Positions 24,001 to 34,559 of a stretch of 64,000 nt of DNA are shown here, one piece after another (positions within the stretch are counted from its first letter, which is position 1; the number at the start of each line of letters is the position of its first letter). The DNA is from Clytia hemisphaerica. Lineage: Eukaryota > Cnidaria > Hydrozoa > Leptothecata > Clytiidae. Location: positions 602,441 through 666,440 of the forward strand of contig CACVBU010000913.1 of assembly GCA_902728285.1 (NCBI GenBank), written 5' to 3'. Both the position numbers and the translations under genes were made by a program. The notes beneath the pieces were generated by a model. It saw nothing but the letters and a program-made list of their open reading frames with translations. It did no database searches and was not told where the DNA came from.

Positions 24001-27000
24001 TTGGGGAAATTAATTTTTGAAGATCAATCTCCCCTGGATTTTTAGCGAAGTTTTTAAGACACCCTTCTGGATTTTTGTCAATTTTTTTGTAGTACACCTT
24101 CTATGAACTTTGATTTGAGAGACATTTTCAAGAGCTTTAAAGGGACATAAAAGTATGAATTTGATTTTGATTGTTCCAATTTATTGTTTTACAAGTTTGT
24201 TTTGGACACGTGATTACAATTGTTCTCTTTAAGACACTTGGTTCGCGCAATGTTTACATTTTACTACTTTTATGTCCTTTTAACACAACGGTGGTTGTAG
24301 ATTATGCTCTGTTTTTATCATAATTCTTAGGAGCTATCTGGTAAGCAATTCACAAATCTCACCATTAACGATAAAACAAACAAACCAAAGAAAACTGGAC
24401 TTTCCAAATCTGATGTTGACAAGAAAATTGTAAGTGGATTTCTATTCATGTATGATATGCACCACTGCAATGACTTCACGAAATTATGCAACTTTTCTGT
24501 TTTTGTTCCACCCAATACGTCACTTTTTCAATTGTTTAAGTGACGTATTGAGCTGAAAATTTTAGAAGTTCTCAGAAGACTCTCCAGTGGTGCATATCTT
24601 GAATAACTTTATTCATGATATGCACGACTGTAATGTCTTCTGACATTACGGCATGGAACCAATAGCTCATTGGTTGGAAGTGACGTAAAAGCAGTCAATA
24701 CGTCACTTTCAACCAATCAGCTATTGGGTGGAACGAAAGACATTGCAATGGTGCATATCATGAATAAGAGATAAAATGCTTAACATCGATGAAAATACTG
24801 TTGTCCTGTTAATCGGGCTGTGCATTGAATTTCCAAGATTCTTAGAAAATGTGCAAATACCCCCTGGAAAATGGCAAGATTTGCAAAAGAACTCTTGGAA
24901 AAATTCTTTCCTTACCTTAGAAGTGAGGGTGGACGAGCTAAAATCAGTCTTTTACCCCCTGGAAATTCTTCTCCAATTACCAAATTGTTCTTTTATCCCA
25001 TGTATGGATATAAAATGAAATGGCTCATTTCGCTCGCTAAAAGATCATTACTGGAATAGACAGGGACCCGTATACTTACGATATTCTAAAGAGCTTCAAG
25101 ACTATAACGGAAGCAAAAAGGAATCGAAACAAAAAATATTGATATTTAAAATGCTTGGTTTTCAAATTTGAATTGTTTTTTCACAGGTGGAAGTTAATGA
25201 AAGCCATAAGAAAGATGAGGACACAACGAAAGCATGCAACGATCTCCAGTCACTTGCCACAAATTTGAAATATTCCAAAATGGTAGCCAAACAACTGCTT
25301 ATCTTTACATCATCACAAAATGAAGAGGAATGGGCACGACTTGTTCAATTGATCACGCAGTGTGTTGAGAAATCCATTTTCTCGGAAGATACGCTCGTCA
25401 ATGTATGAAAATTCGTTTTCATTGCATCTCTTTAGGAAAATTCTTTACATTATGTAATGTTCTTTCCAATATTATTACTAACAAGATGCTCCAACTGCGG
25501 CCTGAATCGTATTCTTCGAAACAACTACTTGAAGTGAATAGAGGACTAATTTGAACTTTATCTCTTTTATTCGAACTAAATCTCAGTCTCCATCAAGGTT
25601 TAAACCCTCATTATACTTTCTATTACAAACCATTTCCCTTTCGATTTCTTCGGATTAGCGAGAGACAAATGTAGTATCGAAAATGAAAGCTAATTGGGGG
25701 CTAATTTTTGCTGGCACTATAATCTGACTTTAATCGTGTTTTTTGCTATTTTTGGTAAAACTGAAAACTAAATACGAAATCAATCTTGTAACTAGAAATT
25801 TGTCAAAACCACAAAAATATAGTTCCCTCAGTTGAATTATATAGTTATTGTTTTTTTTTTGTCATAGGCGTACAATCTGCTGTTAGATGATATCAAGGTC
25901 ATCGAAAGTGGAAATGGAAAGAACTTCATGGCTCTCATCGCTTCCACAACGGTTGAAAAGGTAATTTCGAGAGTTTCTCTTTCCATGAAAATATACTTGC
26001 AACAAGAAACATTCGAATTTTGGTTTCAGTGTCTTCTTTCTACTGGTTATTTAGTTGACGCGCATCCTTGTTATGGCCGTACATGAATATTCAGTAGGAT
26101 ATGATTTGCGTGTTTTAAGCGGCTGAGCTTAGTAGCTCCTTTTCCGCTTAGGCTTGATTTATATTTCGAGTGAAAAGGAAAAGTGTCAACTCTCGAAGTG
26201 TAGTTTTTTACAAAAGAAATTCAAAATTAAAAATGGAAACATTCTGTTGGTCGTCATTAACCAATTAAGTACCTATAATAACCGTAGAGGTTTCCAGTTT
26301 GTTTAAATAAACTGGGTTCTTCCAGAAAATGTCAGTACATGGGTGGTGGAGGATATATTGCCTGGGGGTAGCGACAAATCATCAAAATTTGCCTTGTCCG
26401 GGGGGGGGGTAAATTTGCTCTGTCCGGGGGTAATTTGGGTTGTCTGGGGGATCAACTGATGCTTGTCCGGGGGGTAAAACCCGTTGTCTGGGGGGCCAAA
26501 AGTCACTTTGCCCGTTGGGTAAATCACTGAAAATCGTTGTATCCTCCACCCCCCATATTCAATTTTTTTGTGGAAAAGCCCATTACGTAACTAACACCAT
26601 TATGGAAGCAAACGTTGGATTTGCGTAAGGCATTGGATCGCGTCTACAAATTCGAACATTTGCTTCCAAAATGGCGGATTTCCCTTAAGTTATGTACGTA
26701 ACTTTAGTAAAACTTGTATTTATGATATTTACCATTGAAATCTCTTCCGATATTACATCACAGACAAACCCAACAGCTGACAGGTTTTAAGCGACGTAAA
26801 ATTAGTCAATACGTCACTTGCAGCCAATCAGCTATTGGGTCCGTGATGTAATGTCAGAAGACATTACAATAGTGCATATCATGACCAATACGGCAATTTT
26901 CTTGATAGGATTGGATCAAGCTATCGACAGTAATGGAAAGTTTTGAAGACGGTGCTCATTACCCTGCACCAATGAATTGTCTCTCTAACCTACACAAGTC

Positions 27001-29681
27001 GAAAGGAAAGGTAAGTGCTCTCCTATCGGGCGTCAATAATCTTTGAAAAGTCATTTTACAGTGGACTTTCCCTAATTCGAATTTCCATCACTCAAATCTT
27101 TCTATAACTAAACCTCAATTCGAAACCTTCGCCAGATACTCTCCATAATTCGAATCTCTCTGTAATTTTAGCAAATTAGACTTGCAGTTTGTAGTTTGAG
27201 TTCGAATTAGCGAGTGTTAACTGTTTTGTAAACGGTTTCCCTTTTTTGTATTTAATTGTTCGAGTTGTAGAAATTTCGAGTTATTAAGTAAGGTTTTATA
27301 ACGCATTGCTAACTGAAGGGACCATAAAGCTTATTCGAGTAAAGGCGACGTTCGAGTTATAGAGGTTCAAGTTAAAGAGAATCCACTGTCAAAACATATT
27401 GCTGATGTAAATAGCCGCCTTTAGAGTTTTACGTTCGAAATTGTATATTTTTCTAGGATTGGTTAATGTCAATGCTAAAAAAGCAGAAGATTGATTGCAA
27501 AAAAATCTTCCCAAAAGATGAGTGGAGTGATAATGCTATCATGCAAGTGGCTCAAAATATGGTACGTTTTTTTAAGTTTCACCTTCTAAGAAAATATTTT
27601 TTTTTCACATATTGAACGAGCATCTCTTATTTGAAATGTTCCAAAATTTGTGAAAATTCATTCCCACATTATTCTCATAGGAGATGACCTTCTTGTTTCC
27701 ACAATTATGTTTGAAAGAAGAACTGTTGAAAATGATGAAAGAAGGAGCCAACGAAGATGAACTTATTCAATGGATAAAGGTAACTTCCGATACTTCAAAT
27801 CATGAGTACGATTTGTTTCGCTCAAACGTTCACCCCTTCCTTTTTGAAAATCAAGAGAGCTTTTTCTTTTTAAAGGACATTGTTGAACGTATCTTTCACC
27901 ATTTGTTTACAGCGGCATTTTCAAAACAAAAAAAAAACAATACTCTCCTCTTACCGTGCCACGCGATTCTTTTGTTGATTCGCTTTGTCGGCATTGAAAT
28001 TAAAGTAGCGCGCCTCCTTTCTATATCGTTAAATTGAACATCTTTGAGAATTTATCCCGTTTCTTTGTGTGAATTTTCTGATTATTTGGAAAAGTTTTAG
28101 AAAAGGGGTTTAGCTTTTGAGTACTTATCTCAACTAAGTATCTCCGTTTATATCCACAGGATAACGAAAATGAATTAAATAAAAAGCAATTGGTTCATTT
28201 GGTAGTCACGTGTTCAGTCACCATAGCAACTCAAATAACATTCGAAAATGGTGGTGATCTTCAACAGAAGCCGGACAAAGAAACACAAGAGCTAGAGAAA
28301 GAGATTTTGGGGAGGTTGAACGGTTTCCTTCGACAAATGATTGGCCCTGAAATGTGTGATCAATTGGAAGCAGTTTATGCTTTGCAAGTCTTCTGTCACG
28401 ACAAAGATTTCCCTAAAGGTTTGATGACATCATTTTTTTACTTAGAATTTCGTGATATTCATGACGTAATGTTTCATACGGAAGCACCGAAATTGCCCGG
28501 GCTTTTGTCACTAGTTTTATTGCTTACCTCATAACAATCAAACGCGCCAAAATCGCAAATATTTGGATAAGTGCTTCGATGCTTCCCCTTTTTGTCATCT
28601 TGGCGCTAAGTTGGTTCAAGATATTTTCTATTTCATACTTAAAGGTGGCACTCGTGGGAAAAAATTCCCTGAACACGTTTTATCGTCCACACTCCCTATC
28701 TTTGGGTCAAGTTGAACATTTACAAGAATTTTTGTCATTGAATTGGTCGTTAACTATTCAAACAAAAACTTTTATTATATTTTTCTAAAGAACGCGTCAT
28801 CTCTATTGTTTTGAATAACCAATTACGTGAGCATCTTGTAAAAACTTCAACACAACTGCTATCTTTCGTTTTCTTTTCCAGAAATGTTGCTTCGAATGTT
28901 TTTGTGTTTCTACAACATGGAGATCATTGATGAGGACGTCTTCTTGAAATGGAAAGAAGATATCAATGATTCTTATCCTGGTAAAGGAAAATCTCTCTTC
29001 CAGGTAATTCAAGTTCATTCGTATAAAGAGTACAATCTTTGATGTTCGCATTTGAAAACCCCTAATAGTGTTACGCAGACATAGTAGCTGTGGTGAATTT
29101 CTCTAATCTTCAAGGGACAATCATTCAAATCGAAAGATAGATTCTAGGATGGTCGGGAAACAATCAAATGAATAGCCTAATTTATTCCAAGTGGAGTAAA
29201 GCATAGCTTTGACCCCCCTTTTTTAATTGGGGAATGCCTATTTTTTTTAGCTTTTGTAGGGGGAGGTACCAAGATTTGCCAAAAAAACTGGGGGATGGGA
29301 ATGTAGGGGGGGATATAAGAAAAGGGTTTGGAAATTTCGGTCAATTTGATCAATGCTAATGTTCAGACTGTTTTAATATTTACCACCAAAACACAAAAGT
29401 GTATCCATGCAGATAGATAACAACGCTATTATATTGTTATATATTGTTATATTTTTGGCTTGTTACTGTATGATTTTGTATATGTATATGATGATAAAAA
29501 CACGAAGCGAAGCATTTCATAACGAGCAGTTGCTTCAATTTTTTTTGTGTGTTAAGGTTGATTCTACAGTGCCATTATATTTTTTTTCTCTTTTTCACTC
29601 TAGGTGAACAATTGGTTGCAATGGTTAGAAACGGCCGATGAAGAAGAAGAGGAAGAAGAAAATGCTGATGATGCAGAATGA
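15080..29681 (+). CDS. EIF4G2: eIF4G2 / DAP5 / NAT1, eIF4G-like translation initiation factor, about 980 aa
   Basis: Twenty-one coding exons join in frame: 15080-15180, 15283-15474, 15992-16091, 16521-16631, 17141-17300, 18491-18549, 18989-19210, 19902-19973, 20307-20623, 21343-21635, 22145-22227, 23840-23899, 24331-24429, 25187-25402, 25868-25960, 26909-27010, 27457-27561, 27681-27779, 28160-28418, 28882-29003, 29604-29681. Residues about 90-315 form the MIF4G domain (RGILNKLTPDNFDKL, LGNIKFIGELGKLELL, EDIECMCQIM), which binds eIF4A/eIF3 in the family. A Met/Pro-rich linker is at about 340-375. An MA3-like region spans about 624-760 and the W2 domain about 800-975, ending in PGKGKSLFQVNNWLQWLETA and an acidic tail. 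No eIF4E-binding N-terminal extension is present, as in DAP5, which drives cap-independent translation in the cytoplasm. The human protein is about 907 aa. The donor of exon 19 (GGTTTGATG) is weak. The start is non-AUG (see 15080-15082). Confidence 0.93.
15531..15576. repeat. GTAT microsatellite
   Basis: About eleven tandem GTAT units lie in DAP5 intron 2, soon after the donor at 15475. Confidence 0.9.
16890..17085. repeat. Tigger/pogo-like repeat in DAP5 intron 4
   Basis: TAATTCGAA, TTCGAGTTA and AATAAGCGAGAGTTTACTGCA words match the repeat family at 3470-3655 and 27055-27395. Confidence 0.45.
17571..17853. mobile_element. G-run MITE, TACTC family, copy 1 (DAP5 intron 5)
   Basis: The ends TACTCTAAGGTCCCGAATAG and CTATTCGGGAGTA are inverted. 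Between them, six runs of 7-9 G recur, most preceded by AATAAACG, AATAAGCG or similar. Related to 36317, 51985 and 58299. Confidence 0.75.
17889..18435. mobile_element. fold-back element, about 110-bp arms (DAP5 intron 5)
   Basis: The left arm from GTCCTGCTGCTGAGGTCG to about 18000 and the right arm ending CGATCTCAGCAGCGGGAC are reverse complements, including TTCCAAAATCAAAAAGTT and its mirror. The loop is about 310 bp. Non-coding. Confidence 0.8.
19536..19890 (+). repeat. tandem duplication at the 3' end of DAP5 intron 7
   Basis: Two imperfect copies of about 180 bp share AAGAxATATTTTA, CTGAGTTAACAAATxCATTT and CAATTAGTTAATGAATGATT. The second copy ends in the polypyrimidine tract and acceptor used at 19901. 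Confidence 0.7.
20639..20870 (+). repeat. tandem duplication of about 115 bp just after DAP5 exon 9
   Basis: The two units share CTGCCTTCTC, GTATGTTTTAAxAAATxCATTC and TTGAGAAxAGCTTGA. The array begins about 15 nt after the donor at 20624. Confidence 0.7.
21009..21237. mobile_element. short inverted-repeat element (DAP5 intron 9)
   Basis: The ends ATATCGTTGTTCACATGACT and CAAGTGGACAACGAATAT, each joined to AAAGGTT/AACCTTT, are inverted. The interior repeats AAAATTAGTA. Non-coding MITE-like. Confidence 0.6.
21715..21850 (+). repeat. dispersed repeat shared with 36957-37125
   Basis: Shares ACCAGTTTGTATAAA-like text, TTGTCCxTTC, TTTTGCTTAT, GTCTGAATGAGTCGTCT and GCATGCTA with the later copy in WDR5 copy A. 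Confidence 0.6.
22650..23400. repeat. cluster of GGACAAT...ATTGTCC palindromes (DAP5 intron 11)
   Basis: Near-palindromic AGGACAATTTATTGTCCT-like words recur at about 22660, 22795, 22850, 23050, 23220 and 23372. Intervening text is AT-rich. No ORF. Confidence 0.6.
24137..24283. mobile_element. 147-bp MITE (TTAAAGGGACATAAAAGTA ends)
   Basis: TTAAAGGGACATAAAAGTA on the left mirrors TACTTTTATGTCCTTTTAA on the right. It lies in DAP5 intron 12; a TA target duplication is possible. Confidence 0.75.
24448..24606. mobile_element. MITE, GATATGCACCACTGCAATG family, copy 2
   Basis: It begins about 20 nt after the DAP5 exon 13 donor. The ends ATGATATGCACCACTGCAAT and CCAGTGGTGCATATC are inverted. The interior closely matches 3313-3466. 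Confidence 0.85.
24611..24766. mobile_element. MITE, GATATGCACCACTGCAATG family, copy 3
   Basis: The ends ATTCATGATATGCACGACTG and AATGGTGCATATCATGAAT are inverted, with internal AACCAATxAGCT and TGACGTA words. It sits end to end with copy 2, sharing a GAATAA-type junction. Confidence 0.85.
26317..26558. mobile_element. G-run MITE with GGTGGAGGATAT ends (DAP5 intron 15)
   Basis: The left ATGGGTGGTGGAGGATATAT mirrors the right TGTATCCTCCACCCCCCAT. Between them, seven G runs alternate with TTGTCCG/TTGTCTG words. Partner of 612-762. Confidence 0.7.
26719..26886. mobile_element. MITE, GATATGCACCACTGCAATG family, copy 4
   Basis: The right end ATTACAATAGTGCATATCATGA and interior CAATACGTCACTTGCAGCCA match copy 3. 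Its right border lies about 22 nt upstream of the DAP5 exon 16 start at 26909. Confidence 0.75.
27055..27395. repeat. Tigger/pogo-like repeat in DAP5 intron 16
   Basis: It opens with ACAGTGGACTTTCCCTAATTCG and closes with AAAGAGAATCCACTGT, an inverted pair, with many TTCGAATTA/TTCGAGTTAT words between. This is the best preserved copy of the family. Confidence 0.6.
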
Positions 29682-30174
29682 TGCCGAGTCAGCGAAAAAA
29701 TTTATTTCCTATATTATAAGTAATGAACTTTGAAGAAGACACAACTTTATTGTTAACGATTTATGGCAAGCTTGTTGCTCTTAATCGACATCTATGGTAA
29801 ATTAACAAACATAAGAATTTATCTCCTGCAGCTAGAGACATTATCGGAGATTTTTCTAAAAAAGCAATGCATTGTGGGATTGTTGCGAGTTTATTACAAT
29901 AGAAATCTCTTAGGAAATCCTCGAAAAATCAAAAACTCTGATAAGGTCTATTCTCTGCCATGCATGGATTGCACTGTGTCAACAAAAATACTTTAATAAC
30001 AATTGTTTGGGTAGAATACTATTTTCTTGTAAAAGCTTGTAGTGTACCAGTTTAATTTGTCATCTTTTACAATTTGTTTTTTGTTGCAATTGGGGAAAAC
30101 TGGAACGTGCATATCTTCACACAAACCTCTTTGTAAAATTTTTTTATTTCAAGTCTCGTTATTGCTCTTGTTGA

Positions 30175-30180
30175 AATAAA
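30175..30180 (+). terminator. EIF4G2: poly(A) signal candidate for DAP5
   Basis: AATAAA lies about 500 nt after the DAP5 stop. The 3'UTR between them shows nothing else of note. Confidence 0.4.
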
Positions 30181-30567
30181 AATATGGTGCTTGGTTAAAC
30201 ATTGACACAATTTGGAATCTCAATTTTGTTGTTACCTAACAGAGGATAGAATTGCGGGTGGTATTTGAGCTAATTCCGCGAACATAGGTTTAGTTAGCGA
30301 AAATCTGTGAAGTTCTATCCCCTTGACAATCCCGTGTGAATGACCGGTAGATAATACTTCTTAGGAAAGTACCCTGAGATTGAAAAATTTTATGGAAGCC
30401 CTACCATTCCCTTTTTCTTTCTTCTGGCTGCCATAATAAGAGGACCCAATTCAAAAAACGCTGAAAAAAAAGTTGGAAATACTTTCTTTTGAACCAAATT
30501 GTCACCTTTATGCTTTCCAAATGAATAAAGTTACAAAAAAATAACCATGTCAAATTTGAATTTCACC

Positions 30568-31029
30568 TAGGCTGCACACATCCCCTCTGATAAGTTTTGA
30601 TATAGGGGATGCGAATCAGGCTCACAAAACGCTTCCGAACTTAGCAAAAAATCTGCTAACCAAAAAAAGAGTTGAATGATAGAGAACTTTGATTGACAGC
30701 TTGTCGTCTTTTGTTAGCTTGAGAGTTTTGTTTGCTAATTCAATTAATTTCGATAAACGAAAAAAAAATAGAGGAGAAAGAGAGATTTCTAGCCATATGT
30801 TCTTTTTATTTGAATCTTTATTTGATTTCTATTTACGTCATCAAATAACTCAAACCATGAAGGTAAAAAATACACAAATACTCAAACAATACACATCGAG
30901 TGTTTTGAAAAATACAAGTCGCCAAAATTCTGCAAAATACATAGCTATTCGGTAATTTTCTCGGAAGCGATATCAGAGCCCGATTCGCATCCCCTATATC
31001 AAAACTAATTTGGGGATGCATGCAGCCTA
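30568..31029. mobile_element. TIR element with 9-bp TSD (Mutator-like)
   Basis: The 9-mer AATTTCACC is duplicated at 30559-30567 and 31030-31038. The ends TAGGCTGCA and TGCAGCCTA extend as an inverted repeat of about 55 bp that includes AGTTTTGATATAGGGGATGC. Length 462 bp, no transposase. A 9-bp TSD with long TIRs points to MULE-type elements. Confidence 0.8.
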
Positions 31030-31039
31030 AATTTCACCC

Positions 31040-32126
31040 TCCTTGCTTTACCGGCCGAGGAGCCTTAAGGAATCTGACCATAGTCAGAATATTGATTTTA
31101 GTATCTGAACATAAAAGTTATGTTTTAGATTCTTTAACACATTTAACAAAGAATTGCCTTTATAAATTGCTTTTTAATCAAACTCCTTTAAGAGTAATTA
31201 ATAACTTAATTGCAAAAATGACGTTATGAACTTTAAAAAGACGTTAATAATATGTTGCATCACCTTATTTTATACAAAGTGCTAAGTTTTAATGGGTAAT
31301 TAATCTTTTTGTTTCGAACTTTCTTCAAACTGTCCGCAAAGAATTGAACTATTTTAAATTTTGCGGAAAATTTTTCTGAAAAGATGTGTCAAAAGTTATG
31401 ACTGTTTTTTTAAGCAAAATCCAGATGAAAAATTGATGAAAACCACTATTTTGAAGATTTCGAGACAAAGAAGCATTTACAAAAATTTTCCGCAAAAGCT
31501 TTTATTGTTCGGTATAAGATACACCATCTACTGCGAAAAAATTTTCAAAATGTTTTTTCTTCGCCGAAACTAAGCTCTTCAAAGTTGAAATACTCTTCCT
31601 CGCAAAAGTCTTAATTTTCTTCTTCATAAAATTTTTTCAATTCAATTTTTGAATTTTCAGATTCAGGAATAGTTTGTCTAACAGAAAATGTATAACATGC
31701 CATAGTTTTGTTGGTTACATTAGTCAGAAAACACATTTTAAACACGGCAATTATGAAAAATTCACTATGGTCAGAGCCCTTAAATTCTCTCTCGTCCGCC
31801 GCCGACGGTCAAGACATTTTTTGTTTGTTTACAAATTCCGATTTTCCCGATCTTATTAACTCTCGGTATCGGGATATGAATTGTGTTCGATGCGCTAAAA
31901 TGCTAAAATATTGCATCAGCCACATTTTATCTCCCCTATAACGCGCCGCTTTTATCGAAAAAGAGTCTTTTGCTAAACTTACTTAACTTACTCAGCTTAC
32001 TAAACTTGCATAACTTGCACAACCTACATAATCTGCCATTTGTTTTAGGTTTTAGTTAATTTTGAAAGCATCAACCTAACATTCAACGAAAACTTAGCAA
32101 TTCAAAATACTAGCAAGCGTCCAAAA
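31040..32126. other. AT-rich region, small unassigned ORFs
   Basis: A frame at about 31674-31859 (+) begins SNRKCITCHSFVGYI and has a zinc-ribbon look, but I cannot place it. Around 31975-32035 is a short imperfect array of ACTTACT/ACTTGCA words. Nothing else is recognised. Confidence 0.35.
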
Positions 32127-32270
32127 ATGCCAGCGTATCAAGTTTCAAAGGCTGTTTTAGGTTCATTTAACCAAGCAAATGAGGAATTGTTTGGCAATAT
32201 GGCTGGAACACAATGTAGCTTAAATTGTCTGTATGCACTTTTTTGGTCAAATTTACGACATGTTTCTAAC
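32127..32270 (+). pseudogene. fragment of a C76-type (tegument-like) peptidase ORF of a large mobile element
   Basis: From ATG 32127 the frame reads VLGSFNQANEELFGNMAG, then TQCSLNCLYALFWSN. The pattern GSFxQ...F...G.QC..N.L.AL resembles the catalytic start, with the Cys nucleophile in QC, of peptidase-C76-like domains that occur in animal genomes within large transposons and endogenous viral copies. Only about 48 codons remain before a poly-G element begins at 32271 and the frame ends. The assignment rests on this short motif alone. The histidine and aspartate partners are not seen. Confidence 0.4.
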
Positions 32271-32320
32271 CCGGCGGGGGGGGGGGGTACTAGGGTTGCG
32301 AGCTGACGAGCTGATTTTTT
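32271..32320. mobile_element. solo end of a poly-G-family MITE
   Basis: CCGGC followed by a long G run and TACTAGGGTTGCGAGCTGAC is the reverse complement of the right end of 5312-5599. The other end and TSD partner are not found. Confidence 0.7.
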
Positions 32321-33200
32321 GAATTTTTTGAATTTTACGAATGGTGAAGACCCAACCGAGAGTGTCGAAATTTTCTAAAAGGAAACTAAGCATCACAAAA
32401 CTTTCGAATCGTGGAAAAAAACTTTCACAAAATTTATTATCATTCAATTATAATTTTTCTTTAGCTACACTGAGCTACAATCAGGCACCTAAAAGAGGAT
32501 ACTCTAATCCATCCAACGGACTATAAACGAGCTTCTAACTCCTTCTAGATCCTGAGATAAAAGCCTTTAAAGTTTGAACTATAGGGATTTTCTTTTGAAA
32601 ACTTAAAAAAAATGACTGTGGCACTATTATATAAAGACAAGATTTTCCGCGCGTGTCTTTAGCAAACACCCTTCCTATCTCTAACGGTTATCCCCGGGAA
32701 AAATAGTGGAAAAGTCAGGAGTTACACAAAATATGTGTGAAAGTGCAGAAAGTGGAAACTTATGCAATAAACTTTGTTTGATATCTTTTGATTGAATGAA
32801 TATTTTTGAATTTTTTTTTGACAGTGATGATGATCTAAGATTGAAGAATCACTCCTGTGAGAATAGTAATTATACCACATTTCTAAAAGATATTGATTTT
32901 TTTCTTCTTCATTTTTCATTTTCATTTTCCTTTTTTTTCCCAACCGAACTAAATTATCCAAGATGTTTTCCTTCTCTGGGACGATAAACCTTGACGTAAA
33001 TGACGTCATAAAGCACCAATTTCGGTTGAAAATAAAGACGTAAAAAATATATTTTAATTTTTGGCTTAGGTTTAAAATTTTGGATAAAAGTTTAGGTCGG
33101 GTAAAAACAAAGGTGGAAAACTTTGTCGTCTGGGTGAAATTGTCAACAAATTTTTTTTGACTCGGAAAATTTCGTTACTCTTCGGCCCGATAAGATATTA
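32321..33200. other. AT-rich stretch, no gene seen
   Basis: No supported exon; small frames here lack family motifs. Confidence 0.5.
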
Positions 33201-33803
33201 GGCACTTTCCGCAGTCACAACGAGAACGGCAACGACAACGGCAAAACTTGTGAAATAACATATAGGTGTGAAAAAATAGAGAATTTGCCGTTGTGGCTCA
33301 TTTTTGATTCCGCAATTATTTTTCACAACGACAACCGTCTATCATTTTTTAAAAGTAACGAAAAACCAAAAATCCTGGAGAAAATCTCGAAGCTTTTCTT
33401 TTTCAATGCAAACTAAAAATACTGTAATGATCAGAATTATTTTGTAATGTTATTAGTAACGAGGTTAACAAACTGAACAAATTTAATATCAAGATTTCAA
33501 AAATTCAATACTTGAAACTTACACATCTAGCACAAGAAAAAAAGCTAAAAAATGATAAAAAGTTTAAAGATTCTGAAAAATAGTCTTCAAAATTGTCTTA
33601 CTTTTTGCTTGATGTTGATTTTTATGTTAGAAATCTCACGTTGTCTGACAACGCCAAAATGAGTGATTTGCCGTCGGGCACGAGAAGAGACAACGAGAAA
33701 TTGGGGTTTACTCAGAGTTTTGTCAAGTTTTGACAGCTCAAAGGTGTGAATTTGATGTTTTCACGTTCTCGTTGTCGTACTCGTTGTGATTGCGGAAAGT
33801 GCC
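33201..33803. mobile_element. 600-bp TIR element (GGCACTTTCCGCA ends), TA target
   Basis: GGCACTTTCCGCAGTCACAA on the left and TTGTGATTGCGGAAAGTGCC on the right are inverted, flanked by TA at 33199-33200 and 33804-33805. The ends continue with CGAGAACGGCAACGACAACG-type repeats and their mirrors. No ORF of transposase size. Confidence 0.8.
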
Positions 33804-33959
33804 TATAATACGACCCGGTGCGTCACTGTTCTATAGAAATTTAAAGCACCCTTGAGGTCTGAATCGCTGCTGCAAAAACGCTGAGCTGCATAAAGATTGC
33901 AGTTATTCAACCAATCATCAAAACAAAAGATAGCGACTGACGTAAATTAATTGTTTGAT

Positions 33960-34542
33960 CAGGGGGGAGGGTCGGTAGTAAAATCTCAGACATAATGTCA
34001 ATGACGTTTAGGGTTTACAACGGTGGTGGTGTGACAAAAAATAGAAAAAAAATTACTACCAAGGTTAGTTAAATACTAAAATGGGTGATATCTATGTGTT
34101 AAATTTTGAAAAAAACTTTACTACCTGGGTCTGCCTGGGTAGTTAAAACTGGTAAAATTAGCAAATCTTAGCTATTTTTGTAATTATTTTTATTTTTTGG
34201 ATGACTTTTCTGAAAAAATCTGAAAATTTTCTGTTGGAAAGTTGTTTGATGCAAAAAAAAAATTCTCGAATTTTTAATGTAAAAAAGATTTCAATTCTAA
34301 GGGCAAAACATTAATTTTTGCTCTAAGTGAAAAATGTGTCACAGAAATAATCATTTTTTAGCTTTTTTTGTAAAATCAATCCCGAAAAGCAACCAAAAAA
34401 TAGGTGGTCTCCATGACAAATTGTCCAAAAACTTTTACTACCAGGGTAGTAAAATACCTCTTCCAAGAGTCTGGGTGATGGTATGTAAAAATTCGTATAA
34501 ATCCTTTTACTACTATATGTCTGAGAATTTACTACCCCCCTG
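33960..34542. mobile_element. CAGGGGGG-ended element, copy 1, with 7-bp TSD
   Basis: GTTTGAT is repeated at 33953-33959 and 34543-34549. The left TCGGTAGTAAAATCTCAGAC and right GTCTGAGAATTTACTACCCC are inverted. The interior has repeated 'TACTACCxGGGTxGTAAAA' text. A second copy lies at 59939-60482. Confidence 0.8.
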
Positions 34543-34559
34543 GTTTGATTCGACACTGA

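Noticed and set aside
26303..26628. Overlapping ORFs with repeated PPDK / CPGGKT-type text
   Set aside because: Both are translations of the G-run MITE at 26317-26558.
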